A DNA stretch of 64,000 nt from Alistipes sp. (GCA_017936685.1 JAGBFA010000006.1:24001-88000); one strand, 5' to 3'. Shown: positions 1 through 8,040, counted from the stretch's first letter. The notes: generated from the sequence alone by a model not told the origin. Translations and numbers: made by a program.

Positions 1-2
1 GC

Positions 3-392
3 GGCGCATGCGTCAAGGCGTGCCCCAAGGGACTGATCGAGCTGCGCAAGAAGTGGCCGAAGAACCGTGCCGTCTATGTCGCCTGCCGCTCGAAGGACAA
101 GGGTGCCGTGGTGATGAAGGCCTGCAAGGCGGGCTGCATCGGCTGCGGCAAGTGCGAGAAAGTCTGCGCGTTCGGTGCCATCACCATCGAGAACAACCTC
201 GCATTCATCGACTCTCAGAAGTGCAAGCTGTGCCGCAAGTGTGTCAACGAGTGCCCCACGGGTGCCATCAAGCTCATCGGCATGGAGCCGCTGCCCAAGG
301 AGTCTAAGACTCCGGCTGCCAAGGCTCCGGCTGCGGAAACGACTGCTGCCAAGACTCCGGCTGCGGAGAGCAAACCCAAAACAAACGAATAA
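3..392 (+). CDS. rnfB: RnfB, ion-translocating ferredoxin:NAD oxidoreductase subunit B (3' part)
   Basis: The gene is cut by the left edge; only the last 129 codons are present. RnfB is the ferredoxin-like subunit that takes electrons from reduced ferredoxin into the membrane Rnf complex. Two 4Fe-4S motifs are visible, CIGCGKCEKVC and CKLCRKCVNECP, after the end of an earlier cluster (CVKACP). The C-terminus is an Ala/Pro/Lys/Thr tail built from repeats such as KTPAAKAPAAE, probably an unstructured extension. It is followed after 16 bp by rnfC, and the order B-C-D-G-E-A with no other gene between them identifies the operon. Confidence 0.95.
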   Translation, partial: GACVKACPKGLIELRKKWPKNRAVYVACRSKDKGAVVMKACKAGCIGCGKCEKVCAFGAITIENNLAFIDSQKCKLCRKCVNECPTGAIKLIGMEPLPKESKTPAAKAPAAETTAAKTPAAESKPKTNE

Positions 393-408
393 TAAAACGA
401 CGAGAGAT

Positions 409-1755
409 ATGAAAACATTTCCAATAGGCGGTATCCACCCCTCGGATAACAAGCAGTGGAGCCGTGCCAAGGCGATCGAGGTGCTCGATCTGCCCGATGT
501 GGTGACCATTCCTCTTGCCCAGCATATCGGCGCACCGGCTGCCGTCAAGGTTGCCAAGGGCGACAAGGTGCTGACGGGACAGCTCATAGGCGAGTCGTCG
601 GGTTTCATGTCGGCCAATATCCACTCGCCCATATCGGGTACGGTGACGGCCGTCGACATGGCGGTCAACGGTCAGGGTCTGCGCCAGATGATGGTGACCA
701 TCAAGCGCGAGGGCGACGAGTGGGTCGATACGATCGACCGCACGGATACGCTTCTGCGCGAGTGCACCCTCGGCCCGAAAGAGATCATCGCCAAGATCAA
801 GGAAGCCGGCGTAGTGGGCATGGGCGGTGCGACGTTCCCCACGCACGTCAAGCTGTCGATACCCGACGGCTGCAAGGCCGATATATTGATAATCAACGGT
901 GTGGAGTGCGAGCCCTATCTTACCTCCGACTATCGCACGATGTTGGAGCGCGGCGAGCAGATGCTCGTGGGCGTGGAGATACTGATGAAAGCCGTGGGCG
1001 TGGAGCGCGCCGTGGTGGGTGTCGAGAACAACAAGCCCGATGCCATCGCCCATCTGCGCGAGTTAGTGGCCAAGGGCGGCTACAAGGGCATAGAGATCAT
1101 GCCGCTCAAAGTGCGTTATCCGCAGGGCGGTGAGAAGCAGCTGATAGCGGCCGTTACAGGTCGTCAGGTGCCTCCTCCGCCGGCATTGCCGATACATGTA
1201 GGTGCGGTGGTGTGCAACGCTTCGACAACGGTTGCCGTCTACGAGGCCGTACAGAAGAACAAGCCTCTTATCGAGCGCGTGGTGACCATCACCGGCAAGC
1301 AGATCAAGGATACGCACAACTTCCTTACGCGTATGGGTACGCCCGTCGAGACGCTCATCGAGCGCGCCGGCGGCCTGCCCGAGGGCGACGTGAAGGTGCT
1401 CAACGGCGGTCCGATGATGGGACGAGCCATGGTCAACCTCGCTTCGCCCGTAACGAAGGGCTGTTCGGGTGTGACGGTCATCAGCGGCGACGAGGCTACT
1501 CGCGGCGAGGCTTCGGCCTGCATCAAGTGCGCCAAGTGCGTTGCTGCGTGCCCTATGGGTCTGGAACCCTACCTCATCTCGAAGATCTCGCGCAAGAAGC
1601 TGTGGGACGCTGCCGAGCAACACAACGTGACCGACTGCATCGAGTGCGGCTGCTGCTCGTTCTCGTGCCCGGCCAACATTCCGCTGCTCGACTATATCCG
1701 TCTGGGCAAACAGACCGTCATGGGCATTATCCGAGCACGTGCGGCCAAAAAGTAA
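409..1755 (+). CDS. rnfC: RnfC, electron transport complex subunit C
   Basis: 448-residue peripheral subunit, the presumed NAD(H)/FMN-binding entry point of the Rnf complex. The start at 409 gives the family N-terminus MKTFPIGGIHPSDNK; the open frame extends upstream but that part overlaps rnfB and is not coding. A glycine-rich nucleotide-site motif GMGGATFPTHVKL lies near residue 137. Two C-terminal 4Fe-4S clusters are seen: CIKCAKCVAACP (from about residue 371) and CIECGCCSFSCP (from about 410). A lipoyl-like N-terminal segment (AAVKVAKGDKVLTGQ) is typical of the family. The next gene, rnfD, starts 20 bp downstream. Confidence 0.96.
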   Translation: MKTFPIGGIHPSDNKQWSRAKAIEVLDLPDVVTIPLAQHIGAPAAVKVAKGDKVLTGQLIGESSGFMSANIHSPISGTVTAVDMAVNGQGLRQMMVTIKREGDEWVDTIDRTDTLLRECTLGPKEIIAKIKEAGVVGMGGATFPTHVKLSIPDGCKADILIINGVECEPYLTSDYRTMLERGEQMLVGVEILMKAVGVERAVVGVENNKPDAIAHLRELVAKGGYKGIEIMPLKVRYPQGGEKQLIAAVTGRQVPPPPALPIHVGAVVCNASTTVAVYEAVQKNKPLIERVVTITGKQIKDTHNFLTRMGTPVETLIERAGGLPEGDVKVLNGGPMMGRAMVNLASPVTKGCSGVTVISGDEATRGEASACIKCAKCVAACPMGLEPYLISKISRKKLWDAAEQHNVTDCIECGCCSFSCPANIPLLDYIRLGKQTVMGIIRARAAKK

Positions 1756-1775
1756 AACGATAAAACAGAGATATT

Positions 1776-2750
1776 ATGGCAAACAAATTCTTCATATCTC
1801 CATCGCCGCACGTCCATGGCGACGACTCGACGCGAGGTATCATGGCCGATGTGATTCTGGCTCTGGTACCGGCTCTGGTCGTGTCGACGTGGGTGCTTGG
1901 ATTCAATGTGTTGCTCATCACCGCCGTCTCGGTGGTCAGCTGCGTGCTGTTCGAGTACCTCATTCAGAAATATATGCTTCGCGGCCGCACCACCGTCGGC
2001 GATCTGTCGGCCGTGGTGACTGGTGTGCTGCTGGCCTTCAACCTGCCGGCAAGCATTCCGTGGTGGATCGTGGTCATAGGCGCGTTCGTGGCCATCGGCA
2101 TCGGCAAGATGACCTTCGGCGGCTTGGGTAAAAACCCCTTCAACCCCGCGCTTACCGGCCGTATCTTCCTCCTGATAGCCTATCCCGTGCAGATGACCTC
2201 GTTTGCGGTGGTTCCGGCGCACGGCAGTGTCGATGCCTTCTCGGGCGCGACGATGCTGACGCAGATCAAGGAAAGCGGCATGGGTATCATGGATAACGTC
2301 GACTTCATGCAGATGCTGGGCGGCGTGATGAACGGTTCGATGGGTGAGATCGGCGCATTGGCTCTGATCCTCGGCGGTATCTATCTGTTGTGGCGCAAGG
2401 TCATAACGTGGCATATCCCCGTGGCCGTATTGGGCACGATGGCCGTATTCGCCGCATTCGCCGGCATGGGTCACGGCTCGCTGGTGTATGAGCTGCCGCT
2501 GTTCCACCTGCTGGCCGGCGGTGCGCTGCTGGGTGCCATCTTCATGGCCACCGACTACTCGACCTCGCCCATGACGCATCGCGGCATGTTGATCTACGGT
2601 GTGGGCATCGGTGCTCTGACGATGATTATCCGCCTTTGGGGTTCGTATCCCGAGGGTATGTCGTTCGCAATATTCATAATGAACGCCACGGTGCCTCTTA
2701 TCAACAAGTATTGCCGTCCCGTGCGTTTCGGTGTCAAAACTAAAAAATAG
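1776..2750 (+). CDS. rnfD: RnfD, electron transport complex subunit D
   Basis: 324-residue polytopic inner-membrane protein of the NqrB/RnfD family. It begins MANKFFISPSPHVHGDDST, the conserved family opening. The flavinylation motif SGAT is in DAFSGATML, with the acceptor threonine at about residue 159; in characterised RnfD/NqrB this threonine carries covalent FMN through a phosphoester bond. Several hydrophobic helices follow and precede it. The partner flavoprotein RnfG is encoded 11 bp downstream. The flavin transferase ApbE is not in this window. Confidence 0.96.
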   Translation: MANKFFISPSPHVHGDDSTRGIMADVILALVPALVVSTWVLGFNVLLITAVSVVSCVLFEYLIQKYMLRGRTTVGDLSAVVTGVLLAFNLPASIPWWIVVIGAFVAIGIGKMTFGGLGKNPFNPALTGRIFLLIAYPVQMTSFAVVPAHGSVDAFSGATMLTQIKESGMGIMDNVDFMQMLGGVMNGSMGEIGALALILGGIYLLWRKVITWHIPVAVLGTMAVFAAFAGMGHGSLVYELPLFHLLAGGALLGAIFMATDYSTSPMTHRGMLIYGVGIGALTMIIRLWGSYPEGMSFAIFIMNATVPLINKYCRPVRFGVKTKK

Positions 2751-2761
2751 AGGGATTGCGT

Positions 2762-3448
2762 ATGAAAAGTACATTGAAAAATATGGTCTTGGTGCTCTTC
2801 ACGATCACTGCCGTATCGGCCTTTCTGGTCGGCGTGGTCAACAACATCACCAAGGATACGATCCAGAAGACCAACGACGATGCCAAGCTGCTGGCACTGA
2901 CCGAGGTGCTGCCCGCATTCGAGGGTGAGCCGGTGTTCGTGCACGATACTATGAAGATCGAGGGCGCACAGATCGTCGCCACCCGCGTGTCGAAGGCCGA
3001 CGGCGAGACGGTAGGTTATGCCGTCGAGACTCACAGCCTCACCAAGACGGGTTATGCCGACAAGATCTACCTCATGGTGGGATTCCTCGCCGACGGCACG
3101 ATCAACGAGATCAAGGTGCTGTCGCAAAAGGAGACCCCGGGTCTGGGTGCCAACATGGTCAAGCCCGGCAACAGCCTGGAAAAGGGTTTCAAAAATAAGA
3201 AAGCCTCGGAGGTGATATTCGCCGTCAAGAAGGACGACAAGCGCGAGGGCAGCATCGATGCCCTTTCGGGTGCGACCATCTCGTCGCGTGCGTATGTCGA
3301 TGCGGTGGCTGCCGCCTATGCGGCGTTCCTGTGGACCACCGGCCAGCGCGAACAGTTCGAGGCTGCGGCCACGTCCGGCAATGCGACCTCGGGCGCAACC
3401 AAAACAACGGAGCCTGCGGCTCAGGAAGGAGATGTAGACAATGAGTAA
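2762..3448 (+). CDS. rnfG: RnfG, electron transport complex subunit G (FMN-binding)
   Basis: 228 residues. The start chosen is ATG 2762 (MKSTLKNMVLVLF), not an in-frame TTG six bases earlier. One N-terminal membrane anchor (residues about 7-27) is followed by an extracytoplasmic FMN-binding domain. The flavinylation motif DALSGATISS places the FMN-bearing threonine at about residue 172. The C-terminal tail is Ala/Thr-rich (about residues 195-228). The stop codon lies inside rnfE, which begins 8 bp earlier, so the two are likely translationally coupled. Confidence 0.95.
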   Translation: MKSTLKNMVLVLFTITAVSAFLVGVVNNITKDTIQKTNDDAKLLALTEVLPAFEGEPVFVHDTMKIEGAQIVATRVSKADGETVGYAVETHSLTKTGYADKIYLMVGFLADGTINEIKVLSQKETPGLGANMVKPGNSLEKGFKNKKASEVIFAVKKDDKREGSIDALSGATISSRAYVDAVAAAYAAFLWTTGQREQFEAAATSGNATSGATKTTEPAAQEGDVDNE

Positions 3449-4022
3449 GTTGCAGTTAATCACCAAGGGTCTTATCAAGGAGAACCCGACGTTCGTCCTT
3501 ATTCTGGGTATGTGCCCGACCATCGGCGTCACTTCGTCGGCGATCAACGGTTGCGGCATGGGCGTGGCTACAATGGCTGTGCTCATCATGTCGAATATCG
3601 TTATCTCGCTCATCAAGAACTTCATTCCCGACAAGGTGCGTATTCCGGCCTTCATCGTGGTCATCGCCTCGTTCGTTACCATGATCGAGATGCTGATGCA
3701 GGCCTATGTACCTGCGTTGTACGAGTCGCTCGGCGTATTCATTCCGCTTATCGTCGTCAACTGTATCATCTTGGGTCGTGCCGAGGCCTTCGCCTCGAAG
3801 AACACGCCGCTCGATTCGGCTCTCGACGGCATCGGCATCGGTTTGGGCTTCACCGCGTCGCTGACGGTCATAGGTGCCGTGCGCGAGGTGTTGGGCTCGG
3901 GTTCGATCTTCGGCGTGGAGTTCGCTCCGGACGTCATGCCGCTGCTGTTCATCTTGGCCCCGGGCGGTTTCATCGTGCTGGGCTATCTGATGGTGTTGTT
4001 TAATAAAATCGCAAAACGTTAG
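3441..4022 (+). CDS. rnfE: RnfE, electron transport complex subunit E
   Basis: 193-residue integral membrane subunit of the RnfA/RnfE/NqrD/NqrE family, which pairs with RnfA to form the membrane core of the ion pump. The conserved half-site is in GMCPTIGVTSSAINGCGMG, with the cysteine that in related complexes ligates the intramembrane 2Fe-2S cluster. A second conserved segment, IPLIVVNCIILGRAEAFA, carries another cysteine. It overlaps rnfG by 8 bp and is followed by rnfA after 6 bp. Confidence 0.95.
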   Translation: MSKLQLITKGLIKENPTFVLILGMCPTIGVTSSAINGCGMGVATMAVLIMSNIVISLIKNFIPDKVRIPAFIVVIASFVTMIEMLMQAYVPALYESLGVFIPLIVVNCIILGRAEAFASKNTPLDSALDGIGIGLGFTASLTVIGAVREVLGSGSIFGVEFAPDVMPLLFILAPGGFIVLGYLMVLFNKIAKR

Positions 4023-4028
4023 TGCTTT

Positions 4029-4664
4029 ATGGGAGAGATTTCACAAGAGATATTACAGGCTTTCAACAGCGGCTCGGTGACCGTACCGACAGTAACGCTG
4101 TTTGCGATCATCATCGGCAGCATCTTCGTCAATAATGTCGTGCTGTCGCAGTTCCTCGGTATATGCCCCTTCCTCGGCGTGTCGTCGAAGGTGGAGACCT
4201 CGATGGGCATGGGTGCCGCCGTGACGTTCGTCATGGCACTCTCGTCGATCGTGGTGTGGTGCATTCAAACCTATATCCTCGAACCCTTCGGCATCGAGTA
4301 CATGCAGACCATCGTCTTCATATTGGTTATCGCCGCTCTGGTGCAGATGGTGGAGATCGTCTTGAAGAAGGTGTCGCCCTCGCTCTATCAGGCATTGGGC
4401 ATCTTCCTGCCACTTATTACGACCAACTGCGCCGTATTAGGTGTGGCCATCAACATGATGCAGAAGCAGCTCACCCTCTTGCAGGGTGTGGTCTACTCCA
4501 CCTCTATGGCTCTGGGCTTCGCGCTGGCACTCGTTCTCTTCGCCGGTATCCGCGAGCGGCTGGAAATGGAGGACGTGCCCTCGGCACTTCGCGGCACACC
4601 CATCGCGCTCATATCGGCCGGCTTGTTGGCTATGGCGTTTATGGGATTTGCGGGATTGGTATAG
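4029..4664 (+). CDS. rnfA: RnfA, electron transport complex subunit A
   Basis: 211-residue integral membrane protein, paralogue and partner of RnfE with inverted topology. It has the two expected cysteine-bearing motifs, LSQFLGICPFLGVSSKVE and LPLITTNCAVLGVAINM. It is the last gene of the rnf operon. A palindromic R1 element begins 12 bp after the stop codon. Confidence 0.95.
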   Translation: MGEISQEILQAFNSGSVTVPTVTLFAIIIGSIFVNNVVLSQFLGICPFLGVSSKVETSMGMGAAVTFVMALSSIVVWCIQTYILEPFGIEYMQTIVFILVIAALVQMVEIVLKKVSPSLYQALGIFLPLITTNCAVLGVAINMMQKQLTLLQGVVYSTSMALGFALALVLFAGIRERLEMEDVPSALRGTPIALISAGLLAMAFMGFAGLV

Positions 4665-4675
4665 TTTGCCGTGAC

Positions 4676-4796
4676 TTTTTCGTGAAAAGCGGCATTCTAC
4701 TGCCGCGCGCTCAACTGTCCGAACAGGTAGTACGATCAGTACAACCTGTCCGGGCATTTTTCGTTTACGTTGTATAATACCGCTTTTGACGAAAAA
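4676..4796. repeat. R1 palindromic element, copy downstream of rnfA
   Basis: Outer inverted repeat: the 17 bases at 4676-4692 are a perfect reverse complement of 4780-4796 apart from one central position. Inside lies a smaller hairpin with arms near CAGGTAGTAC and GTACAACCTG. It starts 12 bp after the rnfA stop codon. Related copies occur at 5402, 5603, 5804, 22324, 51896, 53653 and 54428. Confidence 0.75.
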
Positions 4797-4830
4797 GTGG
4801 GGTTGCGGTGCTTTGTAGACTATTTCCCCT

Positions 4831-4964
4831 CTGTCATTCTGAGGAGCGGTCATCGACCGCGACGTGAGAATCTCTCTCTTGGTCGACGGGTACATCGGAC
4901 GGACAAACACTCTCCCGACCGCGAGACTCCCACGGTCGGACTGCGCCCTCCCTCGGAGTGACAG
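4831..4964. repeat. R2 dispersed repeat (CTGTCATTCTGAGGAG family)
   Basis: Two diverged inverted arms. The left arm reads CTGTCATTCTGAGGAGC, then hairpin GCGGTC/GACCGC (4846-4860), then GACGTGAGAATCTC. The right arm ends GAGACTCCCAC...CTCGGAGTGACAG. Another short arm (AGATTCTTCGC...GCTCAGAATGACAG) follows at about 4989-5020. Confidence 0.7.
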
Positions 4965-5036
4965 TATAATGGTCATGTCTTCCCCAACCAGATTCTTCGC
5001 TTATGCTCAGAATGACAGACAACCTGCCGACGTTCT

Positions 5037-5302
5037 ATCTCGGGACGCGGGACAAAGTCTGCCACGCCCCGCATGGAGCGCGATCAATCGCGCGACAAAA
5101 GCCCCTCCCGAGGGAGGGGTTGGGGGAGGGGTCAGAATTATAAAACGGCGTAAGCCGTAGCTCTGTAGTCGACATTGGTTATGCGGTCGAATGACTGCGA
5201 CGTGAGAATCTCTCTCTTGGTCGACGGGTACATCGGACGGACAAACACTCTCCCGACCGCGAGACTCCCACGTCGCAACTGCGTTGCTCCTCGGAGTGAC
5301 AG
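5037..5302. repeat. Composite repeat, copy 1 (R2 unit plus GC-rich hairpin module)
   Basis: About 266 bp that recurs at 54024-54285 with a few substitutions. It contains the phrase GGAGCGCGATCAATCGCGCG, a GC-rich hairpin (CCCCTCCCGAGGGAGGGG), a module GGCGTAAGCCGTAGCTCTGTAG, then a full R2 unit whose right arm contains hairpin GCAAC-TGC-GTTGC. Confidence 0.65.
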
Positions 5303-5401
5303 AGCAAGCGGTTTTATCTTCCACAACCAGATTCTTCACTTCACTGCGTTACGTTCAGAATGACAACGCAGTGGAAAGAGTCTCCAACGCACCACTACCC
5401 T

Positions 5402-5571
5402 CTTTTTCGTCAAGCCGGACAAGCAAAGCGAAGTTTACTTCGGCTTTGCCGCGGCGAGAAAAAGTGCATGAAATGAACGCAAACGATGTGAGGACGGATA
5501 GGCTGTACTGAACGTACTGCCTATTCGGACGAACAAGTGCGCGGAAGCAAATGATGCCTTTTCACGGAAAA
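5402..5571. repeat. R1 palindromic element, long variant
   Basis: Begins TTTTTCGTCAAGCCGG and ends in ...GCCTTTTCACGGAAAAGGC. The central hairpin has arms GATAGGCTGTAC and GTACTGCCTATTC. The extra segment GCAAAGCGAAGTTTACTTCG is itself an inverted repeat and recurs at about 5655 and 54620. Confidence 0.6.
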
Positions 5572-5602
5572 GGCACGGAAAACCTCCAAAGCACCACTAC
5601 CC

Positions 5603-5803
5603 CCATTTTTCGTCAAAAGGCGTTAGTTACAACTTTTTCGTCAAGCCGGACGAGCAAAGCGAAGTTTACTTCGGCTTTGCCGCGGCGAGAAAAAGTGCAT
5701 GAAATGAAGCCGCACGTGAAAAATCCGCAGATGGGCTGTACTGGCGTACTGCCCATTTGCGGATTTGAACGAGGCGCAGGAAATGACGCCTTTTCACGGA
5801 ACA
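5603..5803. repeat. R1 palindromic element, long variant
   Basis: Starts CCATTTTTCGTCAAAAGGCG and ends ATGACGCCTTTTCACGG. The central hairpin has arms GCAGATGGGCTGTAC and GTACTGCCCATTTGC. The segment TTTGCCGCGGCGAGAAAAAG is shared with the copies at 5402 and 54573. Confidence 0.6.
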
Positions 5804-6057
5804 GAAAAATTTTTTGTCAAAAGCGGTATTATACAACGCGACGACGGAGTGAGACGATGGGCTGTACTGAGTGTACTGCCCATTGTCGAGCGACGAGGAG
5901 CGGCAGTAGAATGCCGCTTTTCACGAAAAAGAAAAATTTTTTGTCAAAAGCGGTATTATACAACGCGACGACGGAGTGAGACGATGGGCTGTACTGAGTG
6001 TACTGCCCATTGTCGAGCGACGAGGAGCGGCAGTAGAATGCCGCTTTTCACGAAAAA
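5804..6057. repeat. R1 element in perfect 127-bp tandem duplication
   Basis: 5804-5930 and 5931-6057 are identical copies of a 127-bp R1 element. Each has outer arms TTGTCAAAAGCGG and CCGCTTTTCACGAAAAA and the central hairpin arms GATGGGCTGTAC and GTACTGCCCATTG. The second copy abuts the stop codon of the minus-strand nucleotidyltransferase gene (6059). Confidence 0.75.
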
Positions 6058-6058
6058 T

Positions 6059-6964
6059 TTACCAGAGCTTGCGCGGATACTCTCCTGCTTCGATCAACGC
6101 CTCGATCTTGGCCATAAGCTGCGGCTTGTCCTCCTTGTAGGTGACACCGAACCACTGGGCGGAGGTGCTGAGCACACGCATGCGGGCAACAGAGGTCGAA
6201 ATAAGACGGTTGACCATAAGGGGAATAAAGAACTCGGCTTTGAGGTTGGCGATGTTCTCCGAAAGGAAGGTGCGGAAGTAATCGGCCGAATACTCGAAGT
6301 AATCGGGAGTGAATCCGAAGAGATTCATCGATACGGGCGTATTCTCGGCCAGAGGCTCGTCGGCACCGCCATCGTGGAAGAGGATCGTGCCGTCGACACG
6401 TTCGATCTGCGTGCGCTCGACCATGCCTTGCAGATAGCCGTCGGCATCGACCGTACATACGCCGCGCGACACGGTACCGTTCTCCGAGAGGGTCTTGCTG
6501 ACCTCGTAGCCCACCATGCAGTAGCTGTTGCGGCTGCCTTCGAGCGACGAGAGGTAGCGGCCTATGACGGCGTAGGCATCGCGACCGTAGAAGTCGTCGG
6601 CATTGATCACGGCGAAAGGCTCGTGAATGACCGGGGCGGCCATCATCACGGCGTGGTTTGTACCCCACGGCTTCTGACGGCCTTCGGGCAGAGAGAAGCC
6701 CTCGGGCAGGCAGTCCAGCTCCTGATATACATACTCCACCTCGATGCGGTGGCCGAAACGTTCGGCATTGAACACCTCGGTGAACTCCTTGGCGAAAGAG
6801 TGGCGAATGACGAAGACCACCTTGCCGAAGCCGGCGCGAATGGCGTCGTAGATAGAATAGTCGATAATGGCTTCGCCGTTGGGGCCTACGCCGTCCATCT
6901 GTTTCAACGAACCGTAGCGCGATCCCATGCCTGCGGCCAATACCAAAAGTGTAGGTTTTATCAT
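6059..6964 (-). CDS. Nucleotidyltransferase family protein (sugar-1-phosphate type)
   Basis: 301 residues with the N-terminal NTP-transferase signature LAAGMGSRYGSLKQMDGVG and then GEAIIDYSIYDAIRAG, as in glucose-1-phosphate uridylyl/thymidylyl transferases. A second substrate-loop motif AVINADDFYGRDA carries the metal-binding Asp pair. The family is widespread in Bacteroidota, probably making nucleotide sugars for surface glycans, but the exact substrate cannot be read from sequence. The start at 6964 lies 31 bp downstream of a promoter-like box contributed by an R3 repeat (6995-7002). Confidence 0.85.
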   Translation of the reverse strand: MIKPTLLVLAAGMGSRYGSLKQMDGVGPNGEAIIDYSIYDAIRAGFGKVVFVIRHSFAKEFTEVFNAERFGHRIEVEYVYQELDCLPEGFSLPEGRQKPWGTNHAVMMAAPVIHEPFAVINADDFYGRDAYAVIGRYLSSLEGSRNSYCMVGYEVSKTLSENGTVSRGVCTVDADGYLQGMVERTQIERVDGTILFHDGGADEPLAENTPVSMNLFGFTPDYFEYSADYFRTFLSENIANLKAEFFIPLMVNRLISTSVARMRVLSTSAQWFGVTYKEDKPQLMAKIEALIEAGEYPRKLW

Positions 6965-6994
6965 AGTGTTTTTTGCGTTAGGTATTTATCTTGG

Positions 6995-7002
6995 TAAAGA
7001 TA
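6995..7002 (-). promoter_or_regulatory. TAnnTTTG-like -7 box for the nucleotidyltransferase gene
   Basis: Minus strand reads TATCTTTA, preceded 20 bp upstream by TTTG. Both boxes are inside the R3 repeat unit. It lies 31 bp before the start codon at 6964. Confidence 0.55.
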
Positions 7003-7078
7003 CGAATAAGTGAGGGCAAAAGCAAATTAATTTGCATTTTTTCCGAGACGGGGCATCTTCGGCGATAGCCAAAGGTAA
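6996..7078 (-). repeat. R3 promoter-carrying repeat, single unit
   Basis: On the + strand it reads GATACGAATAAGTGAGGGC, then the small hairpin GCAAAT-TA-ATTTGC, then CCGAGACGGGGCATCTTCGGCG. It matches the tandem units at 51243-51411 and 26897-27188. The unit is oriented so that its promoter faces the adjacent minus-strand gene. Confidence 0.65.
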
Positions 7079-7119
7079 AAAAAGTTATGCGGAAATACAA
7101 AGTATCCGCCCTTTTTCGT

Positions 7120-7127
7120 TATCTTTG
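7120..7127 (+). promoter_or_regulatory. Bacteroidota -7 box for the M23-like gene
   Basis: TATCTTTG fits TAnnTTTG. It ends 18 bp before the start codon at 7146, which implies a very short leader. No clear TTTG lies at the -33 position. Confidence 0.5.
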
Positions 7128-7145
7128 CGCAATATATAATCGTAT

Positions 7146-8033
7146 ATGAAACAATCCGATATAAAAGGTCTGTGGCGGCGTGCCGTCGAGCGGCGGCGGC
7201 TGTCGATGCGCGACCGCTCTTCGGACGAGGAGTTCTGGCATGTCAACATATCGCCCATAGGCGTATGGGGCACGGTGGCGGCATTCGTTCTGGTGATATG
7301 CGCCGTGCTGCTGACGCTGATAGCCTACACGCCCTTTTTGGACATTCTGCCCGGCTATCGCACACAGTCGCAGAGGATACACGATTCGTTGGTGGAGAGC
7401 GTCATGCGCGTGGACTCGATGGAGCGCAAGATAGCCATGATGATGAGCTACAACGAGGCCGTTAGCACCATCATGAACAACAACACGCCCACGCTGCACT
7501 CCACGCTTATGACCGACACCATACGCTACGACAAGTCGCGAATCCTGCCCACGCGTGCCGACTCGCTGCTGCGCGCGGCATTGGAGAGCGAGCACGGCGA
7601 ATACTCGTTAGACAACTCTCACAGCGAGCTCAACTCCGAGGCGGCAGTATTCACCGCCCCCATAAGAGGCAATGTCGTGCAACGCTTCGACCCAACGCAA
7701 GGCATCTACGGAGTGGAGATTGTCAGCGTCGATGCGGAGAGCTCGGTGGCGGCCATAGAGAACGGCACGGTCATAGCAGTCGGCTCTTCGCCCGAGCACG
7801 GCGTGGAGGTCGCAGTGCAGCACGCAGGCGGCTACACGTCGATATACAGAGACCTCTCGCAGGCACTCGTGCGCAAGGGACAGCCCGTCAAGAGCGGCGA
7901 GGTCATAGGCAACATATCGTCGCAGCAGCGACACGACGACGAGCAGGAGCAGGCCTCGCGTCCGGCTTCGCTCCAATTCGAGATATGGCGCGACGGCACG
8001 GCCGCCAACCCCGAATCGTACATACTTTTTTGA
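7146..8033 (+). CDS. Degenerate M23/LytM-type peptidase domain protein, membrane anchored
   Basis: 295 residues: a basic cytoplasmic N-terminus, one transmembrane helix (about residues 40-62, AAFVLVICAVLLTLIAYTPF), a predicted helical linker, and a C-terminal LytM-like beta domain (about residues 175-295). The fold is recognisable from APIRGNVVQRFD...GVEIVS and from VRKGQPVKSGEVIGNIS. The zinc ligands appear to be missing: the HxxxD motif is replaced by YGVEIV and the HxH motif by LQFEIW. It may act as a scaffold or amidase activator, as EnvC and NlpD do, rather than as an endopeptidase. dxr follows 7 bp downstream. Confidence 0.8.
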   Translation: MKQSDIKGLWRRAVERRRLSMRDRSSDEEFWHVNISPIGVWGTVAAFVLVICAVLLTLIAYTPFLDILPGYRTQSQRIHDSLVESVMRVDSMERKIAMMMSYNEAVSTIMNNNTPTLHSTLMTDTIRYDKSRILPTRADSLLRAALESEHGEYSLDNSHSELNSEAAVFTAPIRGNVVQRFDPTQGIYGVEIVSVDAESSVAAIENGTVIAVGSSPEHGVEVAVQHAGGYTSIYRDLSQALVRKGQPVKSGEVIGNISSQQRHDDEQEQASRPASLQFEIWRDGTAANPESYILF

Positions 8034-8040
8034 TCCTACG

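Noticed and set aside
175..408. Extended N-terminus for RnfC
   Set aside because: The upstream part overlaps rnfB in another frame and is Arg/Ser/Pro-rich. The family N-terminus starts at 409.
5098..5135. GC-rich hairpin CCCCTCCCGAGGGAGGGG as a terminator
   Set aside because: No T-run follows on either strand and no gene ends there. It is an internal part of the composite repeat.
4831..5302. Small open frames translating to CHSEE- or LSLRGAT-type peptides
   Set aside because: These are translations of R2 repeats in several frames. They occur on both strands at every R2 site and have no gene-like starts.
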